The position numbers and the translations under genes were made by a program. Below are positions 17,768 through 25,985 of a stretch of DNA of 64,000 nucleotides, piece after piece. The notes under the pieces were generated by a model, which had not been told where the DNA came from, did not search any database, and worked only from the letters and a program-made list of their open reading frames with translations. Origin of the DNA: Gordonia oryzae. GTDB taxonomy: Bacteria; Actinomycetota; Actinomycetes; Mycobacteriales; Mycobacteriaceae. Where the stretch lies: NCBI RefSeq assembly GCF_003797185.1, contig NZ_RKMH01000001.1, positions 124,001-188,000 on the forward strand, in the 5' to 3' direction. Positions within the stretch are counted from its first letter, which is position 1. The number at the start of each line of letters is the position of its first letter.

Positions 17768-19423
17768 TCACCTCGCGTGGTGCATCCGCTCGGCGAGAAC
17801 GTCCAGGCTCACCCCGCCGAGCGCCAGCGCGCGGGTGTGGAACTCCTTGAGCGTCCAACCCGGATGTGCGGCGAGGGCGGCGTCGCGGGTCTGTTCCCAG
17901 ACCCGTTGTCCCAGTGCGTAGGACGGCGCCTGGCCGGGCCAGCCCAGGTAGCGGTCGAGTTCGAAGCGCAGCACCGCGCGGTCCATGGCCACCGAAGAGG
18001 TGAGAAACGTCCAGGCCTTCTCGGCGTCCCAGGTGCCGCCGCCGACCGACTCGGGGGCACGCAATCGGCAGTGCACGCCGATGTCGACGACCACGCGTGC
18101 CGCGCGCAGCCGCTGCGAATCCAGCATGCCCATGCGGTCACCCGGGTCGTCGAGCCAGCCCAGTTCGGACATCAGGCGTTCGGCGTAGAGCGCCCAGCCC
18201 TCGCCGTGCCCGGAGGTGAACGATGCCAGTTTGCGCCACGAGTTGAGGTCATCGTCGACGATCGCCGAACCCAGCTGGAGGTGATGACCGGGCACTCCCT
18301 CGTGGTAGACGGTGGTCTTCTCCTGCCACGTGTGAAACACGTTCTGCCCCGGGGGGACCGCCCACCACATGCGGCCCGGCCGGCTCAGGTCGGCGGTGGG
18401 CTGGGTGTAGTAGATGATGCCGGTCGACGACGGCGCGAGCCGGCATTCCAGGCGGGTCAGCCGGGACGGGATCTCGAAATGGGTGCCGGCCAGTCCGTCG
18501 ACGGCGGCGTCGGAGGTCGCCTGCATCCAGTCGACGAATGCCTGCTTGTCGTGGATCTGATACCGCGCATCGGCATCGAGTGCGGCCAGGGCGTCGCCAA
18601 CCGTCCCCCCGGGCACGAGTTGCGCGGCGATGGCCTGCTGTTCGGCGACGATCTCGCGCAGTTGGGCCAGACCCCAGGCGTAGGCCTCCTCGGGGTCGGC
18701 GTCGGCACCGAGATAGTGCCGCAGATGCAGTAGGTAGCGGTCACGGCCGACCGCATCGTCGTCGGCGGCGTCGGGAGCCACCCGGGTGCGCAGGTGGCCG
18801 GCGAAGTCGGCGAAGGCCGAACCCGCTGCGGTGGTGGCAGATTCGAGGTCGGCTGCCAGATCGGGGTAGGCGACGATCGAGCCGGTGTTCGCCGAGATCG
18901 CGGTGAGTGCCTGATCTACCTGCGCGGCAACGAGTTCCACCTGCCGGCGGGCGAACGGCGGGCCGGTTGCGCGTCGTTGTTCGAGGCCGGCGATCGCGGT
19001 GGTCAGAGCGTCCGGGATCGCCGCGATCCGGCGCACCATCGTCTCCCGCGCCGCCGGCGAATCGGTGTCCATCAGATCGAAGATGTCGCGGATCGCCTGT
19101 AGCGGGGAGGCGATGACGTTGCAGACACCGGTCAGCTCTCCCGCATCGGCGAGGGCGAGCTCACGGCGCAGCGACGCCGTCATGGTCGCGACGGTCACCT
19201 GGTCGACGTCGTCGGACACCTCGGCGGCGCCGAGCGCGGCCAGCGTCGCCCGGGCGTGGTCGGCGCGGGTGGCGACGGCATCGGGGGAGAAGTCGGTGAG
19301 CCGGTCGGCCACGGCGTCATCGATCCCGAGTTCGGTGGCCAGAATCGGGTCGTCGGCGGCCATCGTGCGCAGGTGGGCGTCGGCGATCGCATCGACGGCG
19401 GTGCTGATGCGTGCGGACGGCAT
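17768..19423 (-). CDS. DUF885 family protein (putative zinc metallohydrolase)
   Basis: A 551-residue protein of the DUF885 family. The motif HEGVPGHHLQ, followed by GEGWALYAERLMSELG, resembles the metal site of M2/M32-type metallopeptidases, and a peptidase role is commonly inferred; no substrate is known. No signal peptide or TM is apparent, so it is likely cytoplasmic. The ATG at 19423 starts the conserved N-terminus (MPSARISTAVDAIADAHLR) and overlaps the stop of the upstream metallopeptidase gene by one base (TGATG), so the two are coupled. The frame stays open to 19663 but that region belongs to the upstream gene. Confidence 0.85.
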   Translation of the reverse strand: MPSARISTAVDAIADAHLRTMAADDPILATELGIDDAVADRLTDFSPDAVATRADHARATLAALGAAEVSDDVDQVTVATMTASLRRELALADAGELTGVCNVIASPLQAIRDIFDLMDTDSPAARETMVRRIAAIPDALTTAIAGLEQRRATGPPFARRQVELVAAQVDQALTAISANTGSIVAYPDLAADLESATTAAGSAFADFAGHLRTRVAPDAADDDAVGRDRYLLHLRHYLGADADPEEAYAWGLAQLREIVAEQQAIAAQLVPGGTVGDALAALDADARYQIHDKQAFVDWMQATSDAAVDGLAGTHFEIPSRLTRLECRLAPSSTGIIYYTQPTADLSRPGRMWWAVPPGQNVFHTWQEKTTVYHEGVPGHHLQLGSAIVDDDLNSWRKLASFTSGHGEGWALYAERLMSELGWLDDPGDRMGMLDSQRLRAARVVVDIGVHCRLRAPESVGGGTWDAEKAWTFLTSSVAMDRAVLRFELDRYLGWPGQAPSYALGQRVWEQTRDAALAAHPGWTLKEFHTRALALGGVSLDVLAERMHHAR

Positions 19424-20295
19424 CACAGGTCGTTGGTGGCGAAGGTGTCGCAACGCTTGGGGTCGCCGCCCTGATAGCCGACGGTGAACCACCGCGCGCG
19501 CTGCTGCGCCGACCCGTGCGTCCAGCCCTCGGGGTTGGAGTTGGCGCCCTGGATGGTGTCGTCGCCGATGGCCTTGGCGGTCTGGATGACTCCGGCGATG
19601 TCGCGCTGGGTCAGTTGTTGCAGCCGATTGTCGTATCCTTCGTCGCTGGCGTGATGCGCCCATACGCCGGCCAGGCAGTCGGCCTGCAACTCGACGCGCA
19701 CCGATCCCGACAGCGGTCCCTGTGAACCGAGTTGCTGGCCCTTGCGCAGCGCTCCGGTCAGGTTCTGCACGTGATGGCCGTACTCGTGGGCCACGACGTA
19801 CTCCTGCGCCAGGGCGCCGTTGCTACCACCCATCTGGACGAGGGTGTCGAAGAAATCCGGGTCAAAGTAGGCGGTCTTGTCCGCGGGACAGTAGAACGGG
19901 CCGGTCGCTGAGGTCGCCGCACCGCAGGCGGTGTTCACCGACCCACTGAAGATCGTGGTCTTCGGTGGCGTGTAGTTCGACATCAGCGTCGGCCAGACGT
20001 GGTCGAGACTGTTGGTGGTGGCCACGATTCGGCAGATCGCGTCACCCTGATTGGCCATCTCCACGGTGCAGGACCGGATGTGCTCGTCAATCACCGACGA
20101 TGAGGCCGAGTTGGAGCTTCCGCTTCCGGCGGTGCCGCCGCCCATGATGTCTCCCGGGTTGACCCCGAACAACAACGCCACGATGGTGATGATCAGCCCG
20201 GCACCGCCGCCCAGGGCGATCCGCCCGGCGCCGCCACCGCCACCCCCGCCGGAGACGTTCCCGGTGTCGAGCGGCCCGCTGCCCTGAAATGTCAT
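19423..20295 (-). CDS. Neutral zinc metallopeptidase, YpfJ family (Rv2575c-like)
   Basis: A 290-residue membrane-anchored protein. After a Gly-rich start there is one TM segment (LIITIVALLFGV), then an extracytoplasmic domain with the zinc-binding HEYGHHVQNLTG motif typical of the putative neutral zinc metallopeptidase family. Further family features are the Cys-containing CPADKTAYFDPDFF and ELQADCLAGVWAHHA. ATG 20295 (MTFQGSGPLDTG) is chosen; the upstream extension is not conserved. It lies divergently from aspS with 182 bp between, and upstream of the DUF885 gene with a one-base overlap, so two predicted metallohydrolases are made together. Confidence 0.88.
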   Translation of the reverse strand: MTFQGSGPLDTGNVSGGGGGGGAGRIALGGGAGLIITIVALLFGVNPGDIMGGGTAGSGSSNSASSSVIDEHIRSCTVEMANQGDAICRIVATTNSLDHVWPTLMSNYTPPKTTIFSGSVNTACGAATSATGPFYCPADKTAYFDPDFFDTLVQMGGSNGALAQEYVVAHEYGHHVQNLTGALRKGQQLGSQGPLSGSVRVELQADCLAGVWAHHASDEGYDNRLQQLTQRDIAGVIQTAKAIGDDTIQGANSNPEGWTHGSAQQRARWFTVGYQGGDPKRCDTFATNDL

Positions 20296-20412
20296 GGCGA
20301 CAGCGTAACGAGACGATCCACCTGGATCGCGTCGAATAGTTCGAGACTCGCCGACGCCGCAGGCATAGGCAACAACCGCCCGGGCGGTGGCTGCCTGCGG
20401 GCGGTGGCCGCC

Positions 20413-20418
20413 TACGAT
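20413..20418 (+). promoter_or_regulatory. Candidate -10 of the aspS promoter
   Basis: TACGAT lies 59 bases before the aspS GTG in the 182-bp divergent gap. No convincing -35 is seen, which is common in actinobacteria. Confidence 0.3.
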
Positions 20419-20477
20419 TGTCGTGGGTCGATGCGCCCACCGAATCTCGACGTCTCCACCCTTGAGGAAGGACCTTC

Positions 20478-22316
20478 GTGCTCCGCACACATCTCGCCGG
20501 TTCCCTGCGCCGCGCCGATGCCACGCAGACCGTCACCGTCGCCGGTTGGGTGGCCCGCCGCCGCGATCACGGGGGCGTGGTGTTCATCGATCTGCGTGAC
20601 AGCTCTGGACTCGTGCAAGTGGTGTTCCGGGACGAGGCGGTCGCCGCGGTCGCGCACCGGCTGCGTGCCGAGTACTGCATTGCCGTGACCGGTGTCGTCG
20701 AGGTTCGACCCGAGGGCAGCGAGAACCCCAACCTGCCGTCGGGTGAGATCGAGATCAACGCCGCGCACCTCGAGGTGCTCAACGAGGCGGCGCCGCTGCC
20801 GTTCCAGCTCGACGAGAACCCCGGTGAGGAGACCCGCCTACGCCACCGGTACCTCGACCTGCGCCGCGAGGGTCCAGGATCGGCGCTGCGGCTGCGCTCG
20901 AAGGTCAACGCCGCCGCCCGCGGGGTACTGCTTGCCCGCGACTTCGTCGAGATCGAGACCCCGACATTGACGCGCTCGACCCCTGAGGGTGCCCGTGACT
21001 TCCTGGTGCCCGCGCGCCTGCAGCCGGGTTCGTTCTACGCGCTCCCGCAGAGTCCGCAGCTGTTCAAGCAGTTGCTGATGGTTGCGGGTATGGAGCGTTA
21101 CTTCCAGATCGCGCGCTGCTACCGCGACGAAGACTTCCGCGCCGACCGTCAGCCGGAGTTCACCCAGCTTGACGTCGAGATGAGCTTCGTCGACCAGGAT
21201 GACGTGATCGCCCTCGCCGAAGAGATCCTGGTCGCGTTGTGGCGCCTGATCGGGGTGGAGCTGACCACGCCGATCCCGCGCATCACTTACGCCGATGCGA
21301 TGCGCCGTTTCGGCAGCGACAAACCCGACCTGCGTTTCGACATCGAACTCGTCGAATGCACGGAGTACTTCTCCGAGACACCGTTCCGGGTGTTCCAGGC
21401 GCCGTACGTCGGCGCCGTCGTCATGCCCGGGGGAGCCTCGCAGCCGCGACGCACCCTCGACGCCTGGCAGGAGTGGGCCAAGCAACGCGGAGCCAAGGGC
21501 CTGGCCTACGTGCTCGTCAACGACGACGGCACCCTCGGCGGCCCGGTCGCCAAGAACCTCTCCGACGCCGAACGTGACGGTTTGGCAGCACATGTCGGGG
21601 CCGCGCCGGGCGACTGTGTGTTCTTCGCCGCCGGGCCCGCGAAGGCGCAGCGAGCGCTGCTCGGCGCCGCACGCTCGGAGATCGCGACGCGGCTGGGACT
21701 CATTCCTGCGGCGGGTGAACCGATCGACCCCGCGACCGCGGACTGGGCATTCACCTGGGTCGTCGACGCTCCGCTGTTCGAGCCCGCCGACGAGGCTAGT
21801 GCCGCGGGCGACGTCGCGGTCGGCTCCGGAGCCTGGACCGCCGTGCACCATGCCTTCACCTCGCCGACCCCGGAATCGTTGGAACACCTCGAATCCGATC
21901 CCGGTGCAGCGCTGGCCTACGCCTACGACATCGTGTGCAACGGCAACGAGATCGGCGGCGGATCAATCCGTATCCATCGCCGCGATGTGCAGGAACGGGT
22001 CTTCGAGATCATGGGCATTGGACCCGAGGAAGCGCAGGAGAAGTTCGGCTTCCTGCTCGACGCCTTCGCCTATGGGGCTCCGCCGCACGGCGGGATCGCC
22101 TTCGGCTGGGATCGCATCACCGCGCTGCTCGCGGGTGAGTCGTCCATCCGTGAGGTCATCGCCTTCCCCAAGTCCGGTGGCGGCGTCGACCCGCTGACCG
22201 ACGCTCCTGCGCCGATTACCGCACAGCAGCGCAAGGAATCGGGTATCGACGCCACGCCGGCACCGAAGAAGGGGCCCGACGCGCTCCCTTCTGGGTCGGC
22301 CGAGCCCACAGCATGA
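20478..22316 (+). CDS. aspS: Aspartate--tRNA ligase (bacterial type, possibly non-discriminating)
   Basis: A 612-residue class II synthetase of bacterial type: N-terminal OB anticodon domain ([21 protein letters not shown]), motif 2 with [18 protein letters not shown], the GAD insertion domain typical of the bacterial form (about residues 290-430), and motif 3 (GIAFGWDRI). Mycobacterial AspRS also charges tRNA-Asn, which GatCAB then amidates; whether this enzyme does so depends on tRNA contacts I cannot judge. The GTG at 20478 follows GAGGAAGGA. Confidence 0.96.
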   Translation: MLRTHLAGSLRRADATQTVTVAGWVARRRDHGGVVFIDLRDSSGLVQVVFRDEAVAAVAHRLRAEYCIAVTGVVEVRPEGSENPNLPSGEIEINAAHLEVLNEAAPLPFQLDENPGEETRLRHRYLDLRREGPGSALRLRSKVNAAARGVLLARDFVEIETPTLTRSTPEGARDFLVPARLQPGSFYALPQSPQLFKQLLMVAGMERYFQIARCYRDEDFRADRQPEFTQLDVEMSFVDQDDVIALAEEILVALWRLIGVELTTPIPRITYADAMRRFGSDKPDLRFDIELVECTEYFSETPFRVFQAPYVGAVVMPGGASQPRRTLDAWQEWAKQRGAKGLAYVLVNDDGTLGGPVAKNLSDAERDGLAAHVGAAPGDCVFFAAGPAKAQRALLGAARSEIATRLGLIPAAGEPIDPATADWAFTWVVDAPLFEPADEASAAGDVAVGSGAWTAVHHAFTSPTPESLEHLESDPGAALAYAYDIVCNGNEIGGGSIRIHRRDVQERVFEIMGIGPEEAQEKFGFLLDAFAYGAPPHGGIAFGWDRITALLAGESSIREVIAFPKSGGGVDPLTDAPAPITAQQRKESGIDATPAPKKGPDALPSGSAEPTA

Positions 22317-22386
22317 CCGTCGACCCCGATGACCGCCCACCCCGGGTGGTCGTCGGGTGAGCCCGATCGCACGTCGGGCGCACGGG

Positions 22387-22403
22387 TCACATCTGTGATG
22401 TGA
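22387..22403. promoter_or_regulatory. Candidate operator upstream of the transglutaminase/ATP-grasp operon
   Basis: TCACATC-TGT-GATGTGA is a perfect 7+7 inverted repeat with a 3-base centre, 84 bases before the GTG of the operon's first gene. Its shape fits a dimeric helix-turn-helix repressor or CRP-like site. A 10-bp GC palindrome follows at 22414-22423. No regulator gene is adjacent. Confidence 0.4.
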
Positions 22404-22487
22404 TTTTCCGCAGGCGGGCCCGCGGTACACGGACACCTGTGGCGCCCGGACCCGCGCCGAGGTGACGTGAAAGGTTGGTGGGCTGCT

Positions 22488-25400
22488 GTGACCATCAAGG
22501 TCGCGCTGGAACATCGTACGAGCTACGCCTTCGACCGGCCGGTGAAGATCTTCCCGCATGTGGTCCGGCTCCGGCCGGCACCGCATTCGCGGACGCCGAT
22601 CGAGGCCTACTCGCTGAAGGTCGAACCGGGTGAGCACTTCCTCAACTGGCAGCAGGATGCATTCAGCAATTATCTTGCGCGACTGGTGTTCCCGGAGCCG
22701 TCGACATCGTTGACGATCACGGTCAGCCTGCTTGCAGACCTGACCGCGATCAACCCGTTCGACTTCTTCATCGAGGACTGGGCCGAGCATTACGGGTTCG
22801 ACTACCCCGACGATCTGAAGGAGGACCTCGAGGCCTACCTGCGGCCGGTCGGGGTCACCGACGGCGAATTTGCCGGTGCGCCCGTGCATCCGGCGATCGC
22901 CGAGTTCGCCGCCGCGCACCGGCCGACGTCGAGGATTCGGGTGATCGATTTCCTCGTCGGGCTCAATCAGGCGGTGCAGCAGGCGGTCGGCTACACGGTG
23001 CGCCTCGAGCAGGGTGTACAGAGCCCCGAGTACACGCTGTCCAGCGCGATCGGATCCTGTCGTGATTCGGCGTGGTTGCTCGTGGCCCTGTTGCGCGAGT
23101 TGGGGCTCGCGGCGCGCTTCGTCTCCGGCTACCTCGTCCAGTTGACCTCCGACATCCGATCCCTGGACGGACCATCGGGCCCCGACGCCGATTTCACCGA
23201 TCTGCACGCGTGGACCGAGGTGTACCTACCCGGCGCCGGATGGGTCGGCATGGACCCGACATCGGGACTGTTCGCGGGGGAGGGACACATCCCGCTCGCG
23301 GCGACCCCGAGTCCCGGTGCCGCCGCACCCATCACCGGATCGACCGGTCCCTGCCACGCCACCCTGGACTTCTCCAACACGGTCACCCGATTCCACGAGG
23401 ACCCGCGGGTCACGTTGCCCTACACGGCCTCCCAGTGGGATCGCGTCTGCGAACTCGGTGCCCGCGTGGACGCGACGATGGCCGAGAACGACGTCCGGCT
23501 CACCATGGGCGGCGAACCGACTTTCGTCTCCATCGACAACCAGACCGACCCGGAGTGGACGACCGCCGCCGACGGCCCGCACAAACGACTGCTCGCCTCC
23601 GACCTCGCCGAGCGTCTGCACCGCGACTATGCGCCGACCGGACTGGTCCAGCGAAGCCAAGGCAAGTGGTATCCCGGGGAGCCCTTGCCGCGCTGGCAGA
23701 TCGCGATCATGTGGCGCGCCGACGGCCGGCCGATCTGGACCCGGCCGGAGTTGCTCGCCGATCCGTGGACGAATCCGGCGCGCGCCGCCGAGTCCATTGC
23801 CATCGAGACCGCGGGACCGGTACCCACCGCCGAAGGGGCGGAGCGTGCTCAGAAGTTGTTGCAGACCTTCGCTTCTCGCCTCGGTGTGCCCTCCTCGCAG
23901 GTGCTGCCGGCCTTCGAGGACCCGTTGGTCCGGATGCGTGAACTCGCCGCGCTGCCACCGGGTGACCCGGGAACCGACCCCACCACGCCGACCGCACGCA
24001 CGTTCGCGCGGGCCGAGGCCGCCGTCGAGATCGACGATCCCGACGTCGACCTCGAACCGCCCGCCGACTCGACCGCTGCGCGTCGGGAACTGCTGGACCG
24101 CCTCGATGCCAACGTCGTGTACCCGACGGCATATGTGTTGCCGTTGAGCCGATCCGAGGACGAGACCGCCTGGCACAGCGCACGGTGGACCACCCGCCGC
24201 GGCCGACTGGTCCTGACCGCGGGCACCTCTCCGGCGGGACTGCGGCTGCCGCTGAACTCGCTGTCGTGGGGGCCGGCTCCCGCGGTGTTCGTGTCCGACC
24301 CGTCGGCGCCTCATGACGCCTTGCCCGACAAGGCTTCCGACGATCTGGGCTACACCGTGCTGGCGATGGACCCGGCGCAGTTCGTGCCGCGGACCGCGGT
24401 GGTGGCCGAACAGCGTGGGGAGAACCTGTTCGTGTTCATCCCGCCGACCGCGGCGCTCGAGGAGTATCTCGCGATCATCGAGATGATCTCCGACGCCGCC
24501 GAGGCGACCGGTACCGCCGTGGTCATCGAGGGATACGGCCCGCCCGCCGACCCGCGTCTGACCACGCTGACCGTGACCCCCGATCCGGGTGTCATCGAGG
24601 TCAACATCCAGCCGACGTCGAGTTTCGCCGAACAGTCGGAGCTGTTGGAGTCGCTCTACGATCACGCGCGCCGAGCCCGGCTCGGTACCGAGACCTTCGA
24701 CCTCGACGGCTCGCACGGCGGTACCGGCGGTGGCAATCACATCACGCTCGGCGGCCCCACGCCGGCGGATTCGCCGTTGTTGCGGCGCCCGGACCTGCTG
24801 GTATCGATGCTGACCTACTGGCAGCGTCATCCGGCCCTGTCGTATCTGTTCAGCGGCAAGTTCATCGGCACCACCTCCCAGGCCCCGCGGGCCGACGAGG
24901 GCCGCGAATCGGCGCTCTACGAACTCGAGATCGCCTTCGCCGAGATCGACCGGCTCGCCGAGAAGACACCGGTCGCGGTCAAACACGCCAAGGGGGAGCC
25001 GCACGCGCCGACGGTCGGGGTCGCGCCGAATCCGTGGGTCACCGATCGCGCCCTGCGTCATCTGCTCACCGACATCACCGGCAACACCCACCGCGCCGAG
25101 TTCTGCATCGACAAGCTCTATAGTCCCGACTCAGCGCGCGGCCGGCTCGGGCTGTTGGAGCTGCGCGGGTTCGAGATGCCCCCGCATCACCGGATGGCGA
25201 TGGTGCAGTCCTTGCTGGTGCGCTCGCTGGTGTCGTGGTTCTGGGAGCAGCCCTATCGGGCGCGGCTGATCCGGCACGGCGCCGATCTGCACGGCAAGTA
25301 TCTATTGCCGCACTACCTCATCGCCGACATCGCGTCGGTGGCCGAAGAATTGCGCGAAGCCGGGTATCCGTTCGACACGGCGTGGCTGGATCCCTTCACC

Positions 25401-25985
25401 GAGTTCCGTTTCCCCCGGCTCGGGACGGTGCAGATCCGCGATCAGGAGATCGAACTTCGCGGTGCCATCGAGCCGTGGAACACCCTCGGTGAGGAGGCCA
25501 CCGGTACCGGCACCGCACGCTATGTGGACTCCTCGATCGAACGGGTTCAGGTACGCGTCACCGGTGGCGACGATGATCGATACGTGTTGACCTGCAACGG
25601 TTTCCCGGTTCCTTTGCGCGCGACCGGCCGGGCCGGTGAACGGGTGGCCGGTATCCGGTTCCGGGCCTGGCAACCGCCGAGTGCGCTGCATCCGACGATC
25701 AGCATCGACACCCCGCTGACCTTCGATCTCGTCGACACCGTGAACGGACGGTCGGTCGGCGGTGCCACCTATCACGTGGTGCATCCGGGCGGGCGCGCTT
25801 ACGAGCGACCGCCGGTGAACGCGGTCGAGGCCGAATCGCGCCGTAACGGTCGGTTCGAGGCCGCCGGGCATACGACCGGCACCCTCGACATCGGCCTGTT
25901 GCGGGAACGGCTGGCCCGTGCCGCGATCGACGCCGGGGTCCCGGCGATCCTCGACCTACGTCGGGCACGTACAGTTCTCCGGTGA
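22488..25985 (+). CDS. Transglutaminase-like / DUF2126 two-domain protein (Rv2566-like)
   Basis: A 1165-residue cytoplasmic protein. The N-terminal part (residues 1 to about 280) is a bacterial transglutaminase-like domain with the full triad: Cys191 (GSCRDSAW), His240 (DLHAWTEV) and Asp256 (GMDPTSG). The remainder is DUF2126, with conserved stretches such as LTMGGEPTFVSIDN, GGNHITLGGPTPADSPLLRR and FSGKFIGTTSQAPR. Such proteins are consistently encoded with circularly permuted ATP-grasp and alpha-E proteins and have been proposed to make or trim peptide-like amide bonds; no substrate is established. GTG 22488 is chosen because homologues start MTIKVALEHRTSY; GTG 22467 is an alternative. The stop overlaps the next gene (GTGA). 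Confidence 0.9.
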   Translation: MTIKVALEHRTSYAFDRPVKIFPHVVRLRPAPHSRTPIEAYSLKVEPGEHFLNWQQDAFSNYLARLVFPEPSTSLTITVSLLADLTAINPFDFFIEDWAEHYGFDYPDDLKEDLEAYLRPVGVTDGEFAGAPVHPAIAEFAAAHRPTSRIRVIDFLVGLNQAVQQAVGYTVRLEQGVQSPEYTLSSAIGSCRDSAWLLVALLRELGLAARFVSGYLVQLTSDIRSLDGPSGPDADFTDLHAWTEVYLPGAGWVGMDPTSGLFAGEGHIPLAATPSPGAAAPITGSTGPCHATLDFSNTVTRFHEDPRVTLPYTASQWDRVCELGARVDATMAENDVRLTMGGEPTFVSIDNQTDPEWTTAADGPHKRLLASDLAERLHRDYAPTGLVQRSQGKWYPGEPLPRWQIAIMWRADGRPIWTRPELLADPWTNPARAAESIAIETAGPVPTAEGAERAQKLLQTFASRLGVPSSQVLPAFEDPLVRMRELAALPPGDPGTDPTTPTARTFARAEAAVEIDDPDVDLEPPADSTAARRELLDRLDANVVYPTAYVLPLSRSEDETAWHSARWTTRRGRLVLTAGTSPAGLRLPLNSLSWGPAPAVFVSDPSAPHDALPDKASDDLGYTVLAMDPAQFVPRTAVVAEQRGENLFVFIPPTAALEEYLAIIEMISDAAEATGTAVVIEGYGPPADPRLTTLTVTPDPGVIEVNIQPTSSFAEQSELLESLYDHARRARLGTETFDLDGSHGGTGGGNHITLGGPTPADSPLLRRPDLLVSMLTYWQRHPALSYLFSGKFIGTTSQAPRADEGRESALYELEIAFAEIDRLAEKTPVAVKHAKGEPHAPTVGVAPNPWVTDRALRHLLTDITGNTHRAEFCIDKLYSPDSARGRLGLLELRGFEMPPHHRMAMVQSLLVRSLVSWFWEQPYRARLIRHGADLHGKYLLPHYLIADIASVAEELREAGYPFDTAWLDPFTEFRFPRLGTVQIRDQEIELRGAIEPWNTLGEEATGTGTARYVDSSIERVQVRVTGGDDDRYVLTCNGFPVPLRATGRAGERVAGIRFRAWQPPSALHPTISIDTPLTFDLVDTVNGRSVGGATYHVVHPGGRAYERPPVNAVEAESRRNGRFEAAGHTTGTLDIGLLRERLARAAIDAGVPAILDLRRARTVLR

